Assembly: GCA_019634385.1 (NCBI GenBank)
Contig: JAHQVK010000082.1
Span: 1 to 37,251 of the forward strand
Direction of reading: 5' to 3'
DNA from: Myxococcales bacterium
Lineage (GTDB): Bacteria > Myxococcota > Kuafuiibacteriia > Kuafuiibacteriales > Kuafuiibacteriaceae
DNA: 37,251 bases
The notes under the pieces were generated by a model that saw only the letters and a list, made by a program, of their open reading frames with translations, was not told where the DNA came from and did not search any database. Position numbers and translations under genes: made by a program. Each line of letters opens with the position of its first letter. Position 1 is the stretch's first letter. This document shows positions 8,657-17,447 of the stretch, one piece after another.

Positions 8657-9420
8657 TCTGCAGAAGCCTCAAACTCGAACCGAATACCCAGGTGATCGGA
8701 CGGTGGACAACGGATTCCGGGCACCCTGGTTGTCCCTAGCATATACATAGCCTTCACCTGCAGAGTCGGGTGTAGCCAGACTCTGTCAAAACGAGCCTTT
8801 CGACCGCGGAACCCTAGCGCTGGCCACGTGGACTCACCCCATTTCGGTTGTCCCAAAGCTTCCCATGCATCGGTCACCGGGCTCGCCTGAACCAGTGACC
8901 ATTCGTGAGAGCGAAGATTGGTATCCCCCGCAAATAGGGCAGGTTTATGGCTAGCCATCATTCGGGACAACACCGCCTGAGCTTGGGTCATGCGAACCTC
9001 TGACGCTCGTTGCTCCGCCCCCGAGTCGAAGTGGGCCTGCATCACTCGTAACCGGAAAGAACCCTGCTCAATTTCTAGAACATGCAACTCTCGTCCATAC
9101 ATCGTGAACGGTAAGCTTTCGGTGGTAGCCGTAACCACGGTGGCTGAGGCACCGATAGCTGTCAGCTCAAAATACGAGCGGTCCGGGGGTTCGTCCGGAT
9201 AAAACCGAAAGCCCGCCCGCCCTAAGTGAGTCCTAAAGATGGGCCACGTGCGCTGTGTGACCTCCTGAAGTAACACCACCGTCGGAGGAGGCTTGGGTTT
9301 TGTCCCCGAGACAAGCGATTCCACCGAACATCCAAGTACAATTTCTTGAGCAGCGGCCTCGGACCGCATAGAGATATGTTCTTCGTTCAAGCCTTGAACA
9401 TTCCACGTAACACCAAACAT
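8653..9420 (-). CDS. TDP2-like endonuclease/exonuclease/phosphatase family protein
   Basis: A metal-dependent phosphodiesterase of the endonuclease/exonuclease/phosphatase superfamily, 255 aa from the chosen ATG (MFGVTWNVQG). The core motifs appear in order: TWNVQ (Asn), LLQEV (metal-binding Glu), QAHFDSGA, FAGDTNLR (Asp/Asn), DAWE, RFDRVW and the catalytic SDH in PSDHLGI. The TWN, LQE, GDTNLR and PSDH combination is the TDP2 pattern, an enzyme that removes 5'-tyrosyl adducts from DNA ends; that specific activity is inference. The frame is open 29 codons further upstream (to 9507), but those residues are Arg/Gly-rich and unlike the family. It shares a TTAA stop region with the convergent small ORF. 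Confidence 0.8.
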   Translation of the reverse strand: MFGVTWNVQGLNEEHISMRSEAAAQEIVLGCSVESLVSGTKPKPPPTVVLLQEVTQRTWPIFRTHLGRAGFRFYPDEPPDRSYFELTAIGASATVVTATTESLPFTMYGRELHVLEIEQGSFRLRVMQAHFDSGAEQRASEVRMTQAQAVLSRMMASHKPALFAGDTNLRSHEWSLVQASPVTDAWEALGQPKWGESTWPALGFRGRKARFDRVWLHPTLQVKAMYMLGTTRVPGIRCPPSDHLGIRFEFEASAD

Positions 9421-9764
9421 ACTCACGAGCCGCAACCGAGCTTCCCTTCCGCGCCACCGGCCGCCTCCGCTCCGACCATACACATCCTGCATGCATTCGA
9501 GATACAAGAAGCTGATCCGCGCATTTACCCCTTTATAGCCCCAGAGTTACACCGACTACGACTGCGTTTCCCTCGTTTCATACTCAACCACTTCTCAAAA
9601 TTTGCTAGCCGCTTCGATCCGGAATTTACCCAAGATATCCTCAGCCCAAGAGGAATATATCCCACGTTTCCTTGCTTTAGCTACAACAACGAAAGCCACA
9701 CTAAGGGCTGTTACCCATGCTCCATGACTCCCACTGATTGGGGTTTGCTTCAGAAGGGGGTAGA

Positions 9765-11198
9765 GTGACCGTAATGTACGGCTTCTATCTGCTGTGCCTG
9801 CTCTCAGTGCTGGCTTTACCCAGCATGATCGTGTGGTACGCCGGATTGGAGCTTCTGGCACCCTTGTTTTGGCGCCTGAAATTGTTAGGCAAGGCATCCA
9901 GCCCTGCTCGACGCCTGCTAACAGCACCCGACGAGAGCAATGCTCACATAGATCGCCCTGTCACGGAAACCCAGCTGCTGATCAATGAGATCACAGCAAC
10001 AAAGCAAGGCTGGTTTACGCGGGACTACTCGATGACTCGGGACCCTTTTGACATTCATGTCCGCACGCAAGTTCGGGCGGTGGATGAGTCGGGAGCGGGG
10101 GTCGGCATCCCTTATACCTTGGAGGAGATCTCCAGAACTCATTCGGTGGTTGCCATGTGGATAATCATTCCCCTTCGCGGCCTTATCCCACCCGGTCTGA
10201 CTTTCCACTTAGAAGCATCTTTCGAAGAGCGAGCCCTTGGTGACGAACGGCTCATCGCAGCGCTAATGAACGGTCGTACCCGAAACCTCATGGGTCATGG
10301 TGATCGCTTGTACCTATCCGACGAATGTCTCACCCTGGAAGCCCCATTCCTCCTGCGCGAACGTCAGCCAATGCCTGTCATCGAGGGTTTACTCGAGGTA
10401 GCTCACCGACTCAGTCGAGTAGCTACTTCTGCGCATACCCCACCGGACGTCGCCAGCTTGCTGATTGAGAACCTTTCTGACGATCAGTCGGAGTTGGTTC
10501 GAGCGAAGGCTGCAGACTTGCTACTCTCACGGTACAAAGATCACCGCTCCGCTGCTTCGGTAGCCCTGAAGGATCCGGCGCCAGCGGTGCGCTTTGCCGC
10601 GGCCCGACACATGTCGGAAGAAGGCTTCCCCATCATCGAGGCTATTATCTTCGAACCCACCGGTGGCGATCTCAATAGCGAAGGCTTACGGCAGCGGGCT
10701 CTGCGGTTCATGATTCGCGAATACACCACCGAACGGATCCTCCCTATTCTCGAGCGCGTTATTCGTGAGGGCTCCGACGGCCTTCGGCAAATCTCGATCC
10801 GTCATGTAGGTAAACTACGTCATCAGCCCGCGATCGCTTGGCTAACCCCTCTCCCTCGCAGCCGAGATACGGAGACTATCACCGCTGGATGTGAAGCTTT
10901 AGCCCAAATACCTAACCCCAGCGCAGAAGCTCTACTCATCGAACTGCTTAACCGACCCGAACCTAGTATTATTCGAGCCGCCATTGATGCCATCGCCCAG
11001 ATCGGCACCATGAGTTCATCCAGCGCATTGAGTCACCTAGCCTCCCACGGATCCACCCGAATTATCCGGACGGCCGCGGCTACCACCCTGCAGCTGGTAC
11101 GCACCCGAGACCTTCCTGAAGGAGCTGGACAACTATCTTTGATCGATGGCCATGGGTCCGGGGCACTCTCGATCATTGCGAACAAGCCCTCAGGTTGA
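9765..11198 (+). CDS. HEAT-repeat protein with N-terminal membrane anchor
   Basis: About 477 aa. The chosen GTG start lies a few bases after the purine-rich stretch AAGGGGG; an ATG three codons later (9774) is an alternative. A hydrophobic segment (YGFYLLCLLSVLALPSMIVWYAG) anchors the N-terminus. A middle domain of unknown type (about 60-200) is followed by repeated helical units from about 235 on, such as LVRAKAADLLLSRYKD, AVRFAAARHM, LRQISIRHVG, AITAGCEALAQIP-like and IIRAAIDAIAQIG, typical of HEAT/PBS-lyase repeats. Such proteins act as scaffolds or adaptors. I know no closer functional assignment and the neighbours do not suggest one. Confidence 0.75.
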   Translation: MTVMYGFYLLCLLSVLALPSMIVWYAGLELLAPLFWRLKLLGKASSPARRLLTAPDESNAHIDRPVTETQLLINEITATKQGWFTRDYSMTRDPFDIHVRTQVRAVDESGAGVGIPYTLEEISRTHSVVAMWIIIPLRGLIPPGLTFHLEASFEERALGDERLIAALMNGRTRNLMGHGDRLYLSDECLTLEAPFLLRERQPMPVIEGLLEVAHRLSRVATSAHTPPDVASLLIENLSDDQSELVRAKAADLLLSRYKDHRSAASVALKDPAPAVRFAAARHMSEEGFPIIEAIIFEPTGGDLNSEGLRQRALRFMIREYTTERILPILERVIREGSDGLRQISIRHVGKLRHQPAIAWLTPLPRSRDTETITAGCEALAQIPNPSAEALLIELLNRPEPSIIRAAIDAIAQIGTMSSSSALSHLASHGSTRIIRTAAATTLQLVRTRDLPEGAGQLSLIDGHGSGALSIIANKPSG

Positions 11199-11498
11199 AA
11201 CCCAGCCACCAGTAGAGGTTCTCAAACCGGCCACACTTTCGTCTCCTCTTGCCCGTGCAGCCTATCGTTTCCCAGCCGCCATATACAGCAAAGACCGCTT
11301 GAATTGATTCTTTAAGAATCAATTCAAGGTCGCGCAGCAGGGCATAGCCCCGCGTAGAAGCTGGAACTTGGGTTCAACCCAAGTGGTTTCTGCAGTATAT
11401 GGGCGGGGCTGCGTTCTCCCCGCAAGAAACACCCAGGTCCAAGCTATACGAGAATTTCTGTAGTTTTTACCGATTCAGGACACTAGGTTCCCAGTCTC
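11199..11498. other. Intergenic stretch upstream of the carboxylase operon
   Basis: 300 bases without a gene, holding element A3 (11284-11397). The promoter of the biotin carboxylase operon must lie here or in the last 100 bases before 11499. I could not identify clear -35/-10 boxes. Confidence 0.5.
11284..11397 (-). mobile_element. Element A copy 3
   Basis: A full-length copy in reverse orientation, bounded by TA. It has the best long stem of the family: CTTGAATTGATTCT, a 3-base loop, then the exact complement (14 bp). The outer end reads TTTCTGCAG instead of TTTCTGCTG. It lies 85 bp after the HEAT-repeat gene's stop. Confidence 0.85.
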
Positions 11499-12848
11499 GT
11501 GAGCGGGTTTCATCGTATTTTCATTGCTAACCGCGGAGAGGTCGCAACCCGCATCGCACGCACCTGCGATCGCATGGGTATCACTCCAGTATTTGGCATC
11601 TCGGAAGCCGACCTCGCCGCCCCCTATCTTACAGGCAGAGAGTATGTCGTCGTCGGGCCATCTCGGGCTAGTGACAGTTATCTTGCCCCTCAACGGCTGG
11701 TTCAGGCGGCCAAACAAACCGCCTGCTCCGCCCTCCATCCCGGATGGGGGTTCCTGTCCGAGCGCCCCCAGTTTGCTGCGTTGTGCGAAGCTCACGGCGT
11801 AAGCTTTATTGGTCCACCTCCTCACATCATGCACCTCATGGGGCAAAAAACGCCGGCCAAGGGCCGTATGGCGGAGGCTGGACTTCACCTCATTCCCGGT
11901 TCAGAAGGCATAGTTGAAAGTCCCCAAGAAGCCCTGGCGGTCGCAGAACACATTGGCTATCCGGTCCTAATCAAAGCCGAATCAGGTGGGGGTGGTCGCG
12001 GTATGCGCATCGCACGCAGTCATGAAGCCCTCTTAGCGGCCATGAATGAAGCCCAAGCTGAAGCCTCTGCCGCATTTGGTGATCCTCGGATCTATCTAGA
12101 GAAGCTTATCGAGAACGGACGGCATGTGGAGGTACAAATCCTCTCCGACAAATACGGAAACGCAGTTCATCTCGGCGCTCGTGACTGCAGTATCCAGCGC
12201 AATCATCAAAAGCTCATCGAAGAGTCCCCGGCAACCATCGTACCCAGTGCAGAGATGGAAGCTACGCTGACCAGTGCCACTCAAGCAGCCATTAACCTAG
12301 GATATGTGGGGGCCGGCACCATGGAGTTTCTCCTAGATCATGATGGCACCCTAAAGTTCATGGAAATGAACACCCGGCTTCAAGTCGAGCACACCGTGAG
12401 TGAGATGCTCACCGGGCTTGATATTGTGGAAGAGCAAATCCGTATTGCGGCCGGACAGCCCCTCCGCATCCACGCTGACCATCTGACGTGGGATGGACAT
12501 GCAATAGAATGCAGAATCAACGCAGAAGATCCATTCAACAACTTTCGTCCGTCTCCTGGAGTCATTACCCAGTTTACGCCCCCGAGTGGTGAAGGGATTC
12601 GGGTGGATACCCACGTCGCAACCAACTACGAAGTCCCGCCGTACTACGACAGCCTTATTGCCAAATTGATCGTCAGAGCCCCCACGCGAAATCAAGCGAT
12701 CAACCGGATGATCGAAGCTCTCGAACAGTGTACAATAGAAGGAGTCATCACCACCATCCCCCTACATCTTGCCGTTCTGCGCTCGGAAACATTCCGTAAT
12801 AATCAACAACACAGCGGTGTAATACCAGGCTTTCCTCCAACATCCTAA
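11499..12848 (+). CDS. accC: Biotin carboxylase subunit of acyl-CoA carboxylase
   Basis: A 449-aa ATP-grasp enzyme that carboxylates biotin on a carrier using ATP and bicarbonate. It starts [19 protein letters not shown] (typical N-terminal fold), with the ATP-binding glycine loop [12 protein letters not shown] near 158-170, [15 protein letters not shown] near 228-242, the active-site region [13 protein letters not shown] near 290 and ECRINAEDP near 332. The length fits a stand-alone biotin carboxylase. The GTG start at 11499 is set by the family N-terminus; the ribosome binding site is weak. It is the first of three tightly spaced genes (14-bp gap, then ATGA overlap) that together make a complete acyl-CoA carboxylase. 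Gene symbols differ by substrate, so accC is generic. Confidence 0.92.
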   Translation: MSGFHRIFIANRGEVATRIARTCDRMGITPVFGISEADLAAPYLTGREYVVVGPSRASDSYLAPQRLVQAAKQTACSALHPGWGFLSERPQFAALCEAHGVSFIGPPPHIMHLMGQKTPAKGRMAEAGLHLIPGSEGIVESPQEALAVAEHIGYPVLIKAESGGGGRGMRIARSHEALLAAMNEAQAEASAAFGDPRIYLEKLIENGRHVEVQILSDKYGNAVHLGARDCSIQRNHQKLIEESPATIVPSAEMEATLTSATQAAINLGYVGAGTMEFLLDHDGTLKFMEMNTRLQVEHTVSEMLTGLDIVEEQIRIAAGQPLRIHADHLTWDGHAIECRINAEDPFNNFRPSPGVITQFTPPSGEGIRVDTHVATNYEVPPYYDSLIAKLIVRAPTRNQAINRMIEALEQCTIEGVITTIPLHLAVLRSETFRNNQQHSGVIPGFPPTS

Positions 12849-12852
12849 GGAG
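12847..12852 (+). promoter_or_regulatory. Ribosome binding site of carboxyltransferase gene
   Basis: AAGGAG overlapping the biotin carboxylase stop codon (TAAGGAG) and 10 bases before the carboxyltransferase ATG at 12863. This fixes that start. Confidence 0.75.
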
Positions 12853-12862
12853 TTCTCATTTT

Positions 12863-14593
12863 ATGGCTCATGTCCCCTTGATCCCCATTGGCCATCCACG
12901 CGAACACTCGCTGGATGATATGTCTTTTTCTAGAGAAAAAGCAGCTCTAGCCCCTCTGGAGGCACGTATTAATGATGCCCGAAAATCTATTCATCATGGT
13001 TGGGGAACCAAATACATTAACCGAGTTCATGAGAAAGCCAAGCTGACCGCTCGCGAACGCATAACACAACTCATGGATCCTGATACCGAACCATTCGAGT
13101 TCGGTACATTCGTTAATCATGGTGAGACCTTTGGAAAGCTTCAAGCCCCTGGTGCTGGCGTTATCACCGCTCTCATTAGGATTGAATTTCGATGGTGCGT
13201 GGTCATCGCCAACGATAACACCGTAGCCTCAGGTGCCTGGTGGCCCAAAACTCCGGAAAAAATCCAGCGAGCGCAGCAAGTAGCCCGCCGCCTTCATCTC
13301 CCGTGTATCTATCTTGTAGATTGCTCCGGCCTATACCTACCCGAACAGTCTAAAACATTTTCCGGAGCCACCGGAGCTGGTCATATATTCAAAATGAACA
13401 GCTTGCTTTCCGCCGAGGGCATACCTCAACTTGCAGGGGTTTTCGGGGATTGTATAGCAGGTGGTGGATACATGCCGATTATTTCCGATCGGGTATATAT
13501 GACCGAGCAAGCATATATGGTTATCGCTGGTGCCGCACTGATCAAAGGGGCAAAGAGTCAAAAACTTACGAGCTTAGATATAGGAGGTCCTGAGGTCCAT
13601 GTACATGCATCCGGATGTGCAGACGTCCGTGTCCCCGATGATAAGACCCTCATCAACAACCTTCGGAGGGACGTTCAACGCCTTCCTTCTTCCGCTGCTG
13701 ACTACTACCGAGGTAGTTCTGGAAGCATGGCCCCCATATTCCCTCCCAGGGAGATCGCTGGACTCATTCCGGTGGATCACCGCCAAGTCTATGAGGCGGA
13801 GGAAATACTCGCCCGCTTAGTAGACCAAAGCTTATTCTGGGAGCTCCTTCCTGAGGTCGGAAAAGAGATGATCGTTGGCGTAGGACGAGTAGGCGGTCTA
13901 TATACCGGTTTTGTCATGAACCGGCAGGGTCTCATAGCTGACCCCAATAGCCCCAATCTACCCCGTCCGGGCGGTATTCTATATCGTGAGGGAATCGCCA
14001 AAGTATCCGCTTTTGTTCGCGCATGTGATTCCGATGGCATCCCCATCATGTGGCTACAGGATATTTCCGGCTTCGACATAGGGTTAGAGGCTGAAGCCCA
14101 AGGACTACTAGCATACGGGAGCAATCTTATCTATTCGAACAGCACCCACCATACCCCATTCTTTACCTGTCTGTTACGCAAGGCTTCGGGTGCTGGCTAT
14201 TACGCCATGAATGGACGCCCGTATGACCCCATTCTCCAGTTGTCCACCGCACTCTCCCGACTCTCTGTAATGGAAGGACGTACGTTGGCCATTGCCTCGT
14301 ACAACACAAAGCTTAACGACAACTTCGAAATCATGACCGAGAACCCTATCGAACGAGCCGAAATTGAGCAGCAAATGCAGACAGTGGAAAAACGCATCGA
14401 TGCGGATATGGATCCGCTGGTGGCAGCAAGTCAGATGGATACCGACGAAATTATTAATCTAAGCGACTTACGCCGCTGGATAGAAGTATTGGTCGAAGCG
14501 AGTTATCAATCCATCAGCAGCCATCGCCGGAGCAAAAATCCTCGCATCTGGTCATTGCACGACCTCCACACCTTGACGAGGATACAGCCATGA
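12863..14593 (+). CDS. Acyl-CoA carboxyltransferase, GcdA-like
   Basis: A 576-aa carboxyltransferase with two crotonase-like halves (about 60-300 and 310-545). It contains [30 protein letters not shown], the oxyanion-hole segment CIAGGGYMP and, in the second half, [15 protein letters not shown] and [13 protein letters not shown]. The overall pattern, including WCVVIANDN near the start and [12 protein letters not shown] near the end, resembles the alpha subunit of glutaconyl-CoA decarboxylase (GcdA) more than classic propionyl-CoA carboxylase. Because it sits with a biotin carboxylase and a carrier, it probably works as an acyl-CoA carboxylase. The substrate is unknown (propionyl, methylcrotonyl or glutaconyl-type). 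Its stop overlaps the carrier start (ATGA). Confidence 0.88.
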   Translation: MAHVPLIPIGHPREHSLDDMSFSREKAALAPLEARINDARKSIHHGWGTKYINRVHEKAKLTARERITQLMDPDTEPFEFGTFVNHGETFGKLQAPGAGVITALIRIEFRWCVVIANDNTVASGAWWPKTPEKIQRAQQVARRLHLPCIYLVDCSGLYLPEQSKTFSGATGAGHIFKMNSLLSAEGIPQLAGVFGDCIAGGGYMPIISDRVYMTEQAYMVIAGAALIKGAKSQKLTSLDIGGPEVHVHASGCADVRVPDDKTLINNLRRDVQRLPSSAADYYRGSSGSMAPIFPPREIAGLIPVDHRQVYEAEEILARLVDQSLFWELLPEVGKEMIVGVGRVGGLYTGFVMNRQGLIADPNSPNLPRPGGILYREGIAKVSAFVRACDSDGIPIMWLQDISGFDIGLEAEAQGLLAYGSNLIYSNSTHHTPFFTCLLRKASGAGYYAMNGRPYDPILQLSTALSRLSVMEGRTLAIASYNTKLNDNFEIMTENPIERAEIEQQMQTVEKRIDADMDPLVAASQMDTDEIINLSDLRRWIEVLVEASYQSISSHRRSKNPRIWSLHDLHTLTRIQP

Positions 14594-15198
14594 ACCGGAC
14601 CTTAACCGTGCCGGCCAAACACACCCAAAACGGAGTGCTTTTACAAGCACCTGCAGTCGGTATCTGGCACCATCGTTGTCACAACGGTCAAATCCTGCAA
14701 CCTGGTGATGCGCTGGGTTATCTCAACGTCCTTGGTCATCAATACCCAATCTTTGTACCTCCCGATATTACCGGTCGTATCATCGACTACAAAGGCGCTT
14801 CTCCTGCTCAAACCATGGTAGCCGTCTCCTATGGCGCCTCCCTCGTTTCTTTAGACACAACAACACTGGCCAGTCACCAGCAGACCAAGCAGGCCGCTAT
14901 ATACTCCGCATCAATAAGTGACGCTGTTGGGCTCGTTCTTCCCTGTCCCATGAGCGGTCGCTACTACGGCCGGCCGCAACCTACAGAACCCCCGTTTGTC
15001 ACCGTTGGTTCGGTGATTGAAGCCGGACGCATTATTGCCCTTATTGAAGTTATGAAGACTTTTAACCGAGTCGTATATCCCGGCCCTACCCAGGGACTGC
15101 CCAGTCCCGCCAAGGTTGTGAAGATTTTCCCAAAAGAAGATGGTGATGTGGCCCGCGGTGAACCACTGATCGAACTTGAGCCTACCACCCCAGAGTAG
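14590..15198 (+). CDS. Biotin carboxyl carrier protein with a degenerate extra domain
   Basis: A 202-aa carrier for the upstream carboxylase. The C-terminal half (about 115-197) is a biotinyl domain with EVMKTFN, Lys156 being the expected biotinylation site, followed by [12 protein letters not shown]. The N-terminal half (about 15-90) has the same layout: [27 protein letters not shown] where the lysine hairpin should be, then a glycine turn and [14 protein letters not shown]. It lacks a biotinylation lysine, so it looks like a degenerate second biotinyl/lipoyl fold. It may help docking. The start overlaps the carboxyltransferase stop. Confidence 0.85.
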   Translation: MNRTLTVPAKHTQNGVLLQAPAVGIWHHRCHNGQILQPGDALGYLNVLGHQYPIFVPPDITGRIIDYKGASPAQTMVAVSYGASLVSLDTTTLASHQQTKQAAIYSASISDAVGLVLPCPMSGRYYGRPQPTEPPFVTVGSVIEAGRIIALIEVMKTFNRVVYPGPTQGLPSPAKVVKIFPKEDGDVARGEPLIELEPTTPE

Positions 15199-15328
15199 AT
15201 ACTCTCCCAAACCTCCGAAAGCTCGTCCACCGGGGAGCTTAATTGTAAAGATAGCTGCAACAACTTGGCGCTCTTGCATCTATAAGTTACGTTTAACAAC
15301 CATCAGCTAGACCCTGCCCCACATTTCC

Positions 15329-15417
15329 TACAGCAGAATCAACAAGGGGTCGCACAGCGGGGCATTGCCCCGCGCAGAAGCTTGAACTTGGGTTCAACCC
15401 AAGGGATTTCTGCTGTA
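15329..15417 (-). mobile_element. Element A copy 4, internally deleted
   Basis: An 89-bp copy in reverse orientation, bounded by TA. The outer ends and the CTTGGGTTCAACCCAAG arm are intact, but about 25 bp of the AT-rich hairpin is missing. It ends 17 bp before the start of the next gene. Confidence 0.85.
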
Positions 15418-15434
15418 AGGGCTCGAGGACGCTA

Positions 15435-16781
15435 ATGATCAAACCAAATCCTGATTTACGGTCTCACGAATCGCCATCTGCACCATCCTCCATACTACCA
15501 TCCCCCAACGTATTTTGGTCTCGCAACGTTTTTCTCTCCGCTTTAGCTTGTACACTGCTCGGTATCACAGTTTCCACCTGGACGAGCGCAACAGCCAATG
15601 AACCTGGTTTTGAGCTCCACCACCGATCAAACGTAAATCTTTGGTTCGAAGCAGATATCCCCCGTGTCTATGAAAATATGACCGATCTTCAGAGCAATCA
15701 CTATCGAACATCTGTTCACCCGATATCATCCCTAATCTTGGCGCCCATAACCGTTAGCCTCACCATGACCACCGGTGCTACCCCGGTCCAAGTGGCACGC
15801 GGTGTTGTAGGTATCTTATCCGCGATAAGCGCTGGGCTTTTGCTTTTGACTATGCACCGCTTTGGTCTTTCCTTATTCGCAGCGACGACTTTCTGTTTTA
15901 TATACTTAAGTAGCGCCGCATATATCCATTGGAGTGGCGTCATCGAACTTGTGGGCCCCAACTCATTCACAATGACCGTAGGTCTAGCTTTCCTCGCCTA
16001 CGGACCAACTCAACGATCGTTCTGGTGGGTTATCGCGAGTGCAACAACTCTATGTATGACCACTACTCATTGGCTTGTTGGGCTTAGTTCAGCATGGTTT
16101 CGTCTACCTCGACGGCAAGCGATTATGGTTTCCCTTAGTGCACTCTTTTTGATATCTGGTTTATCTCTCATTCAAAAATCTATATTCCATGAAGCAGAGC
16201 TCTTCTTTCTTCCAAAGTCGATCATAGCAGAAAAAATATGGATCACACCGGCTTCTGCACAAAAATATCAACGAGCCAACTGGTCACTTCATGATAGTAT
16301 TCGCTCACTCCTTGTCACTAGCATAATAGCACCACCTCCATATGTATATAGTGTTCCAACCATTCAAGATGGTCGCGAAAAGATAAAACAAACAACAGTT
16401 AACAATCAGAAAATTTTACTTTCTCAGATATCATGGTCAGCAATCATCGCCTCGATCCTATGGGTATGTCTCTTTTGTGGTGGTTTATTGACCCTCTTAA
16501 CCAAGATCGCTCTGCGACCATTTGGCTATGCTCTGTCCGTTATGCTCGTAGCACAGACAATATTGCACTCGGTCTACGGTGACATAACTTTCCTCTACTC
16601 ACTCAATATCGCGCCACTTTTGACCGCTATTGCCGCTTTCAGCTGGTTTGCTGTACCCAAACTCTCCATGGTTTTCGCATGGGTCTTGATACCGCTAGCC
16701 CTGACAAACAATAGCCAACATTTTCTAGGTGCAATGCGGTTGGCAAAAGAACATGCTCTTCAAATGGCCAGCATTTTCTAA
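15435..16781 (+). CDS. Multi-pass membrane protein, possibly GT-C glycosyltransferase-like
   Basis: A 448-aa integral membrane protein with about 9-11 hydrophobic helices starting near residue 30. The first large outer loop carries GFELHHRSNVNLWFEADIPRVYENMTDLQSNHYRT (given here only as landmarks: EADIPRV near 73 and HYRTSVHP near 90). An acidic residue followed by Arg in the first loop, together with the helix-rich layout, resembles GT-C glycosyltransferases, but I cannot name a family. Codons are more AT-rich than in the carboxylase operon, suggesting an accessory gene. The 3' end (the last 17 codons, up to the TAA) forms the first unit of a 53-bp tandem repeat that continues downstream. 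Element A4 ends 17 bp before the ATG, so promoter signals may involve it. Confidence 0.6.
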   Translation: MIKPNPDLRSHESPSAPSSILPSPNVFWSRNVFLSALACTLLGITVSTWTSATANEPGFELHHRSNVNLWFEADIPRVYENMTDLQSNHYRTSVHPISSLILAPITVSLTMTTGATPVQVARGVVGILSAISAGLLLLTMHRFGLSLFAATTFCFIYLSSAAYIHWSGVIELVGPNSFTMTVGLAFLAYGPTQRSFWWVIASATTLCMTTTHWLVGLSSAWFRLPRRQAIMVSLSALFLISGLSLIQKSIFHEAELFFLPKSIIAEKIWITPASAQKYQRANWSLHDSIRSLLVTSIIAPPPYVYSVPTIQDGREKIKQTTVNNQKILLSQISWSAIIASILWVCLFCGGLLTLLTKIALRPFGYALSVMLVAQTILHSVYGDITFLYSLNIAPLLTAIAAFSWFAVPKLSMVFAWVLIPLALTNNSQHFLGAMRLAKEHALQMASIF

Positions 16782-16787
16782 ACGCAA

Positions 16788-16901
16788 TACGGCAGAAGCC
16801 ACTTGGGTTGAACCCAAGCTCCTGCTTCTACGCCGGCCTATGCCCCGCTGCGTGACCACTTGTTGATTCTTACAGAAGCAATTCAAGGGGGCTTTGCTGT
16901 A
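16788..16901 (+). mobile_element. Element A copy 5
   Basis: A 114-bp copy bounded by TA, with left end CGGCAGAAG and right end CTTTGCTG. It is inserted in the second unit of the 53-bp tandem array, 6 bp after the stop codon of the membrane-protein gene. Confidence 0.85.
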
Positions 16902-16960
16902 ACTGTGAGAAAAATAACATGCCCTCCAATGGCCAGCCTTTCCTAAACGCAACATAGTTA

Positions 16961-17149
16961 TTAGGGCGTGTCTTTAACCTCTGGACCGCGTTCTGACTTG
17001 TTTCCTGCGTTTGTAAGCTGTCGGTGGCTTCGCCGCCCTTTCGAGCCCCTCGACCCAGTACATCCCGTACCCTCCCTCCGGGCCCGAACCCTCACACACG
17101 CGGGATAGGGGGGTCTTATTCACAGCCGGAGTGTAAAGATACGCCCTAA
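16961..17149. mobile_element. Element B copy 2 (full length)
   Basis: A 189-bp element with inverted ends TTAGGGCGTGTCTTTAA and TTTAC/GTAAAGATACGCCCTAA (a few mismatches), bounded by TA. It is the longest B copy and the reference for B1 (internal deletion) and B3 (truncated). It has no ORF. It is inserted in the third unit of the tandem array. Confidence 0.82.
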
Positions 17150-17178
17150 AATAACATACTCTTCAATGGTCAGCCTTC

Positions 17179-17357
17179 TAGCAGCCGGTTGATCTAGCCC
17201 TGCACGCATCTATCGGCCGGTCTTTGCGTGAAACGTCCTGACCACGAAAGGTCTCTCCTCGGTCGCGTACCGCCAGGTACGCTCGCCTCGTCGTCAGAGC
17301 GTTTAACGAAAAGCCGGGCTCGATAGCTAGACACAGGGCTAAATCAACCGGCTGCTA
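17179..17357. mobile_element. Element C copy 1
   Basis: A 179-bp element with terminal inverted repeats GCAGCCGGTTGAT inside flanking TA. The inner part of the repeat extends to TAGCCCTG, about 23 of 24 positions matching between the two ends. It carries a central GCGTACC/GGTACGC palindrome and no ORF. It is about 96% identical to C2. It was inserted where unit 3 of the tandem array meets unit 4. Confidence 0.85.
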
Positions 17358-17447
17358 AGTGCAATGCAGTGGGCAAAGTATCATGCTCTGCATCACAAGC
17401 CATGGGCATGGTGCTTTTACGCTTCATCCCGTGTAGCTATTTCACGC

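Larger units (their letters stand above)
16729..17395 (+). repeat. Degenerate ~53-bp tandem array, split by A, B and C elements
   Basis: Four units, each of about 50-53 bp, begin inside the 3' end of the membrane-protein gene. Unit 1 is 16729-16781. Unit 2 is split by A5 (its tail is 16902-16949). Unit 3 starts at 16950 and is split by B2. Unit 4 starts after C1 at 17359. Landmarks shared by units are (G/A)(T/C)GCAAT at the start, AACATGCTCTTC-like centres and TGGCCAGC(A/C)TTT(T/C)CTAA at the end. A partial tail resembling the unit end also precedes unit 1 (near 16710-16727). With the three elements and one TA each removed, the array becomes continuous. Confidence 0.75.

Noticed and set aside
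11358..11385. tRNA T-arm-like GGTTCAA in element A copies
   Set aside because: It is part of the CTTGGGTTCAACCCAAG inverted arm; no acceptor, D or anticodon stems exist around it.
11475..11888. 137-codon minus-strand ORF over the biotin carboxylase start
   Set aside because: It is antisense to a clear biotin carboxylase gene and has no protein family features.
15209..15250. Terminator after the carboxylase operon (AAGCTC/GAGCTT hairpin)
   Set aside because: The stem is only 6 bp with an 11-base loop and no T tract, too weak to call.
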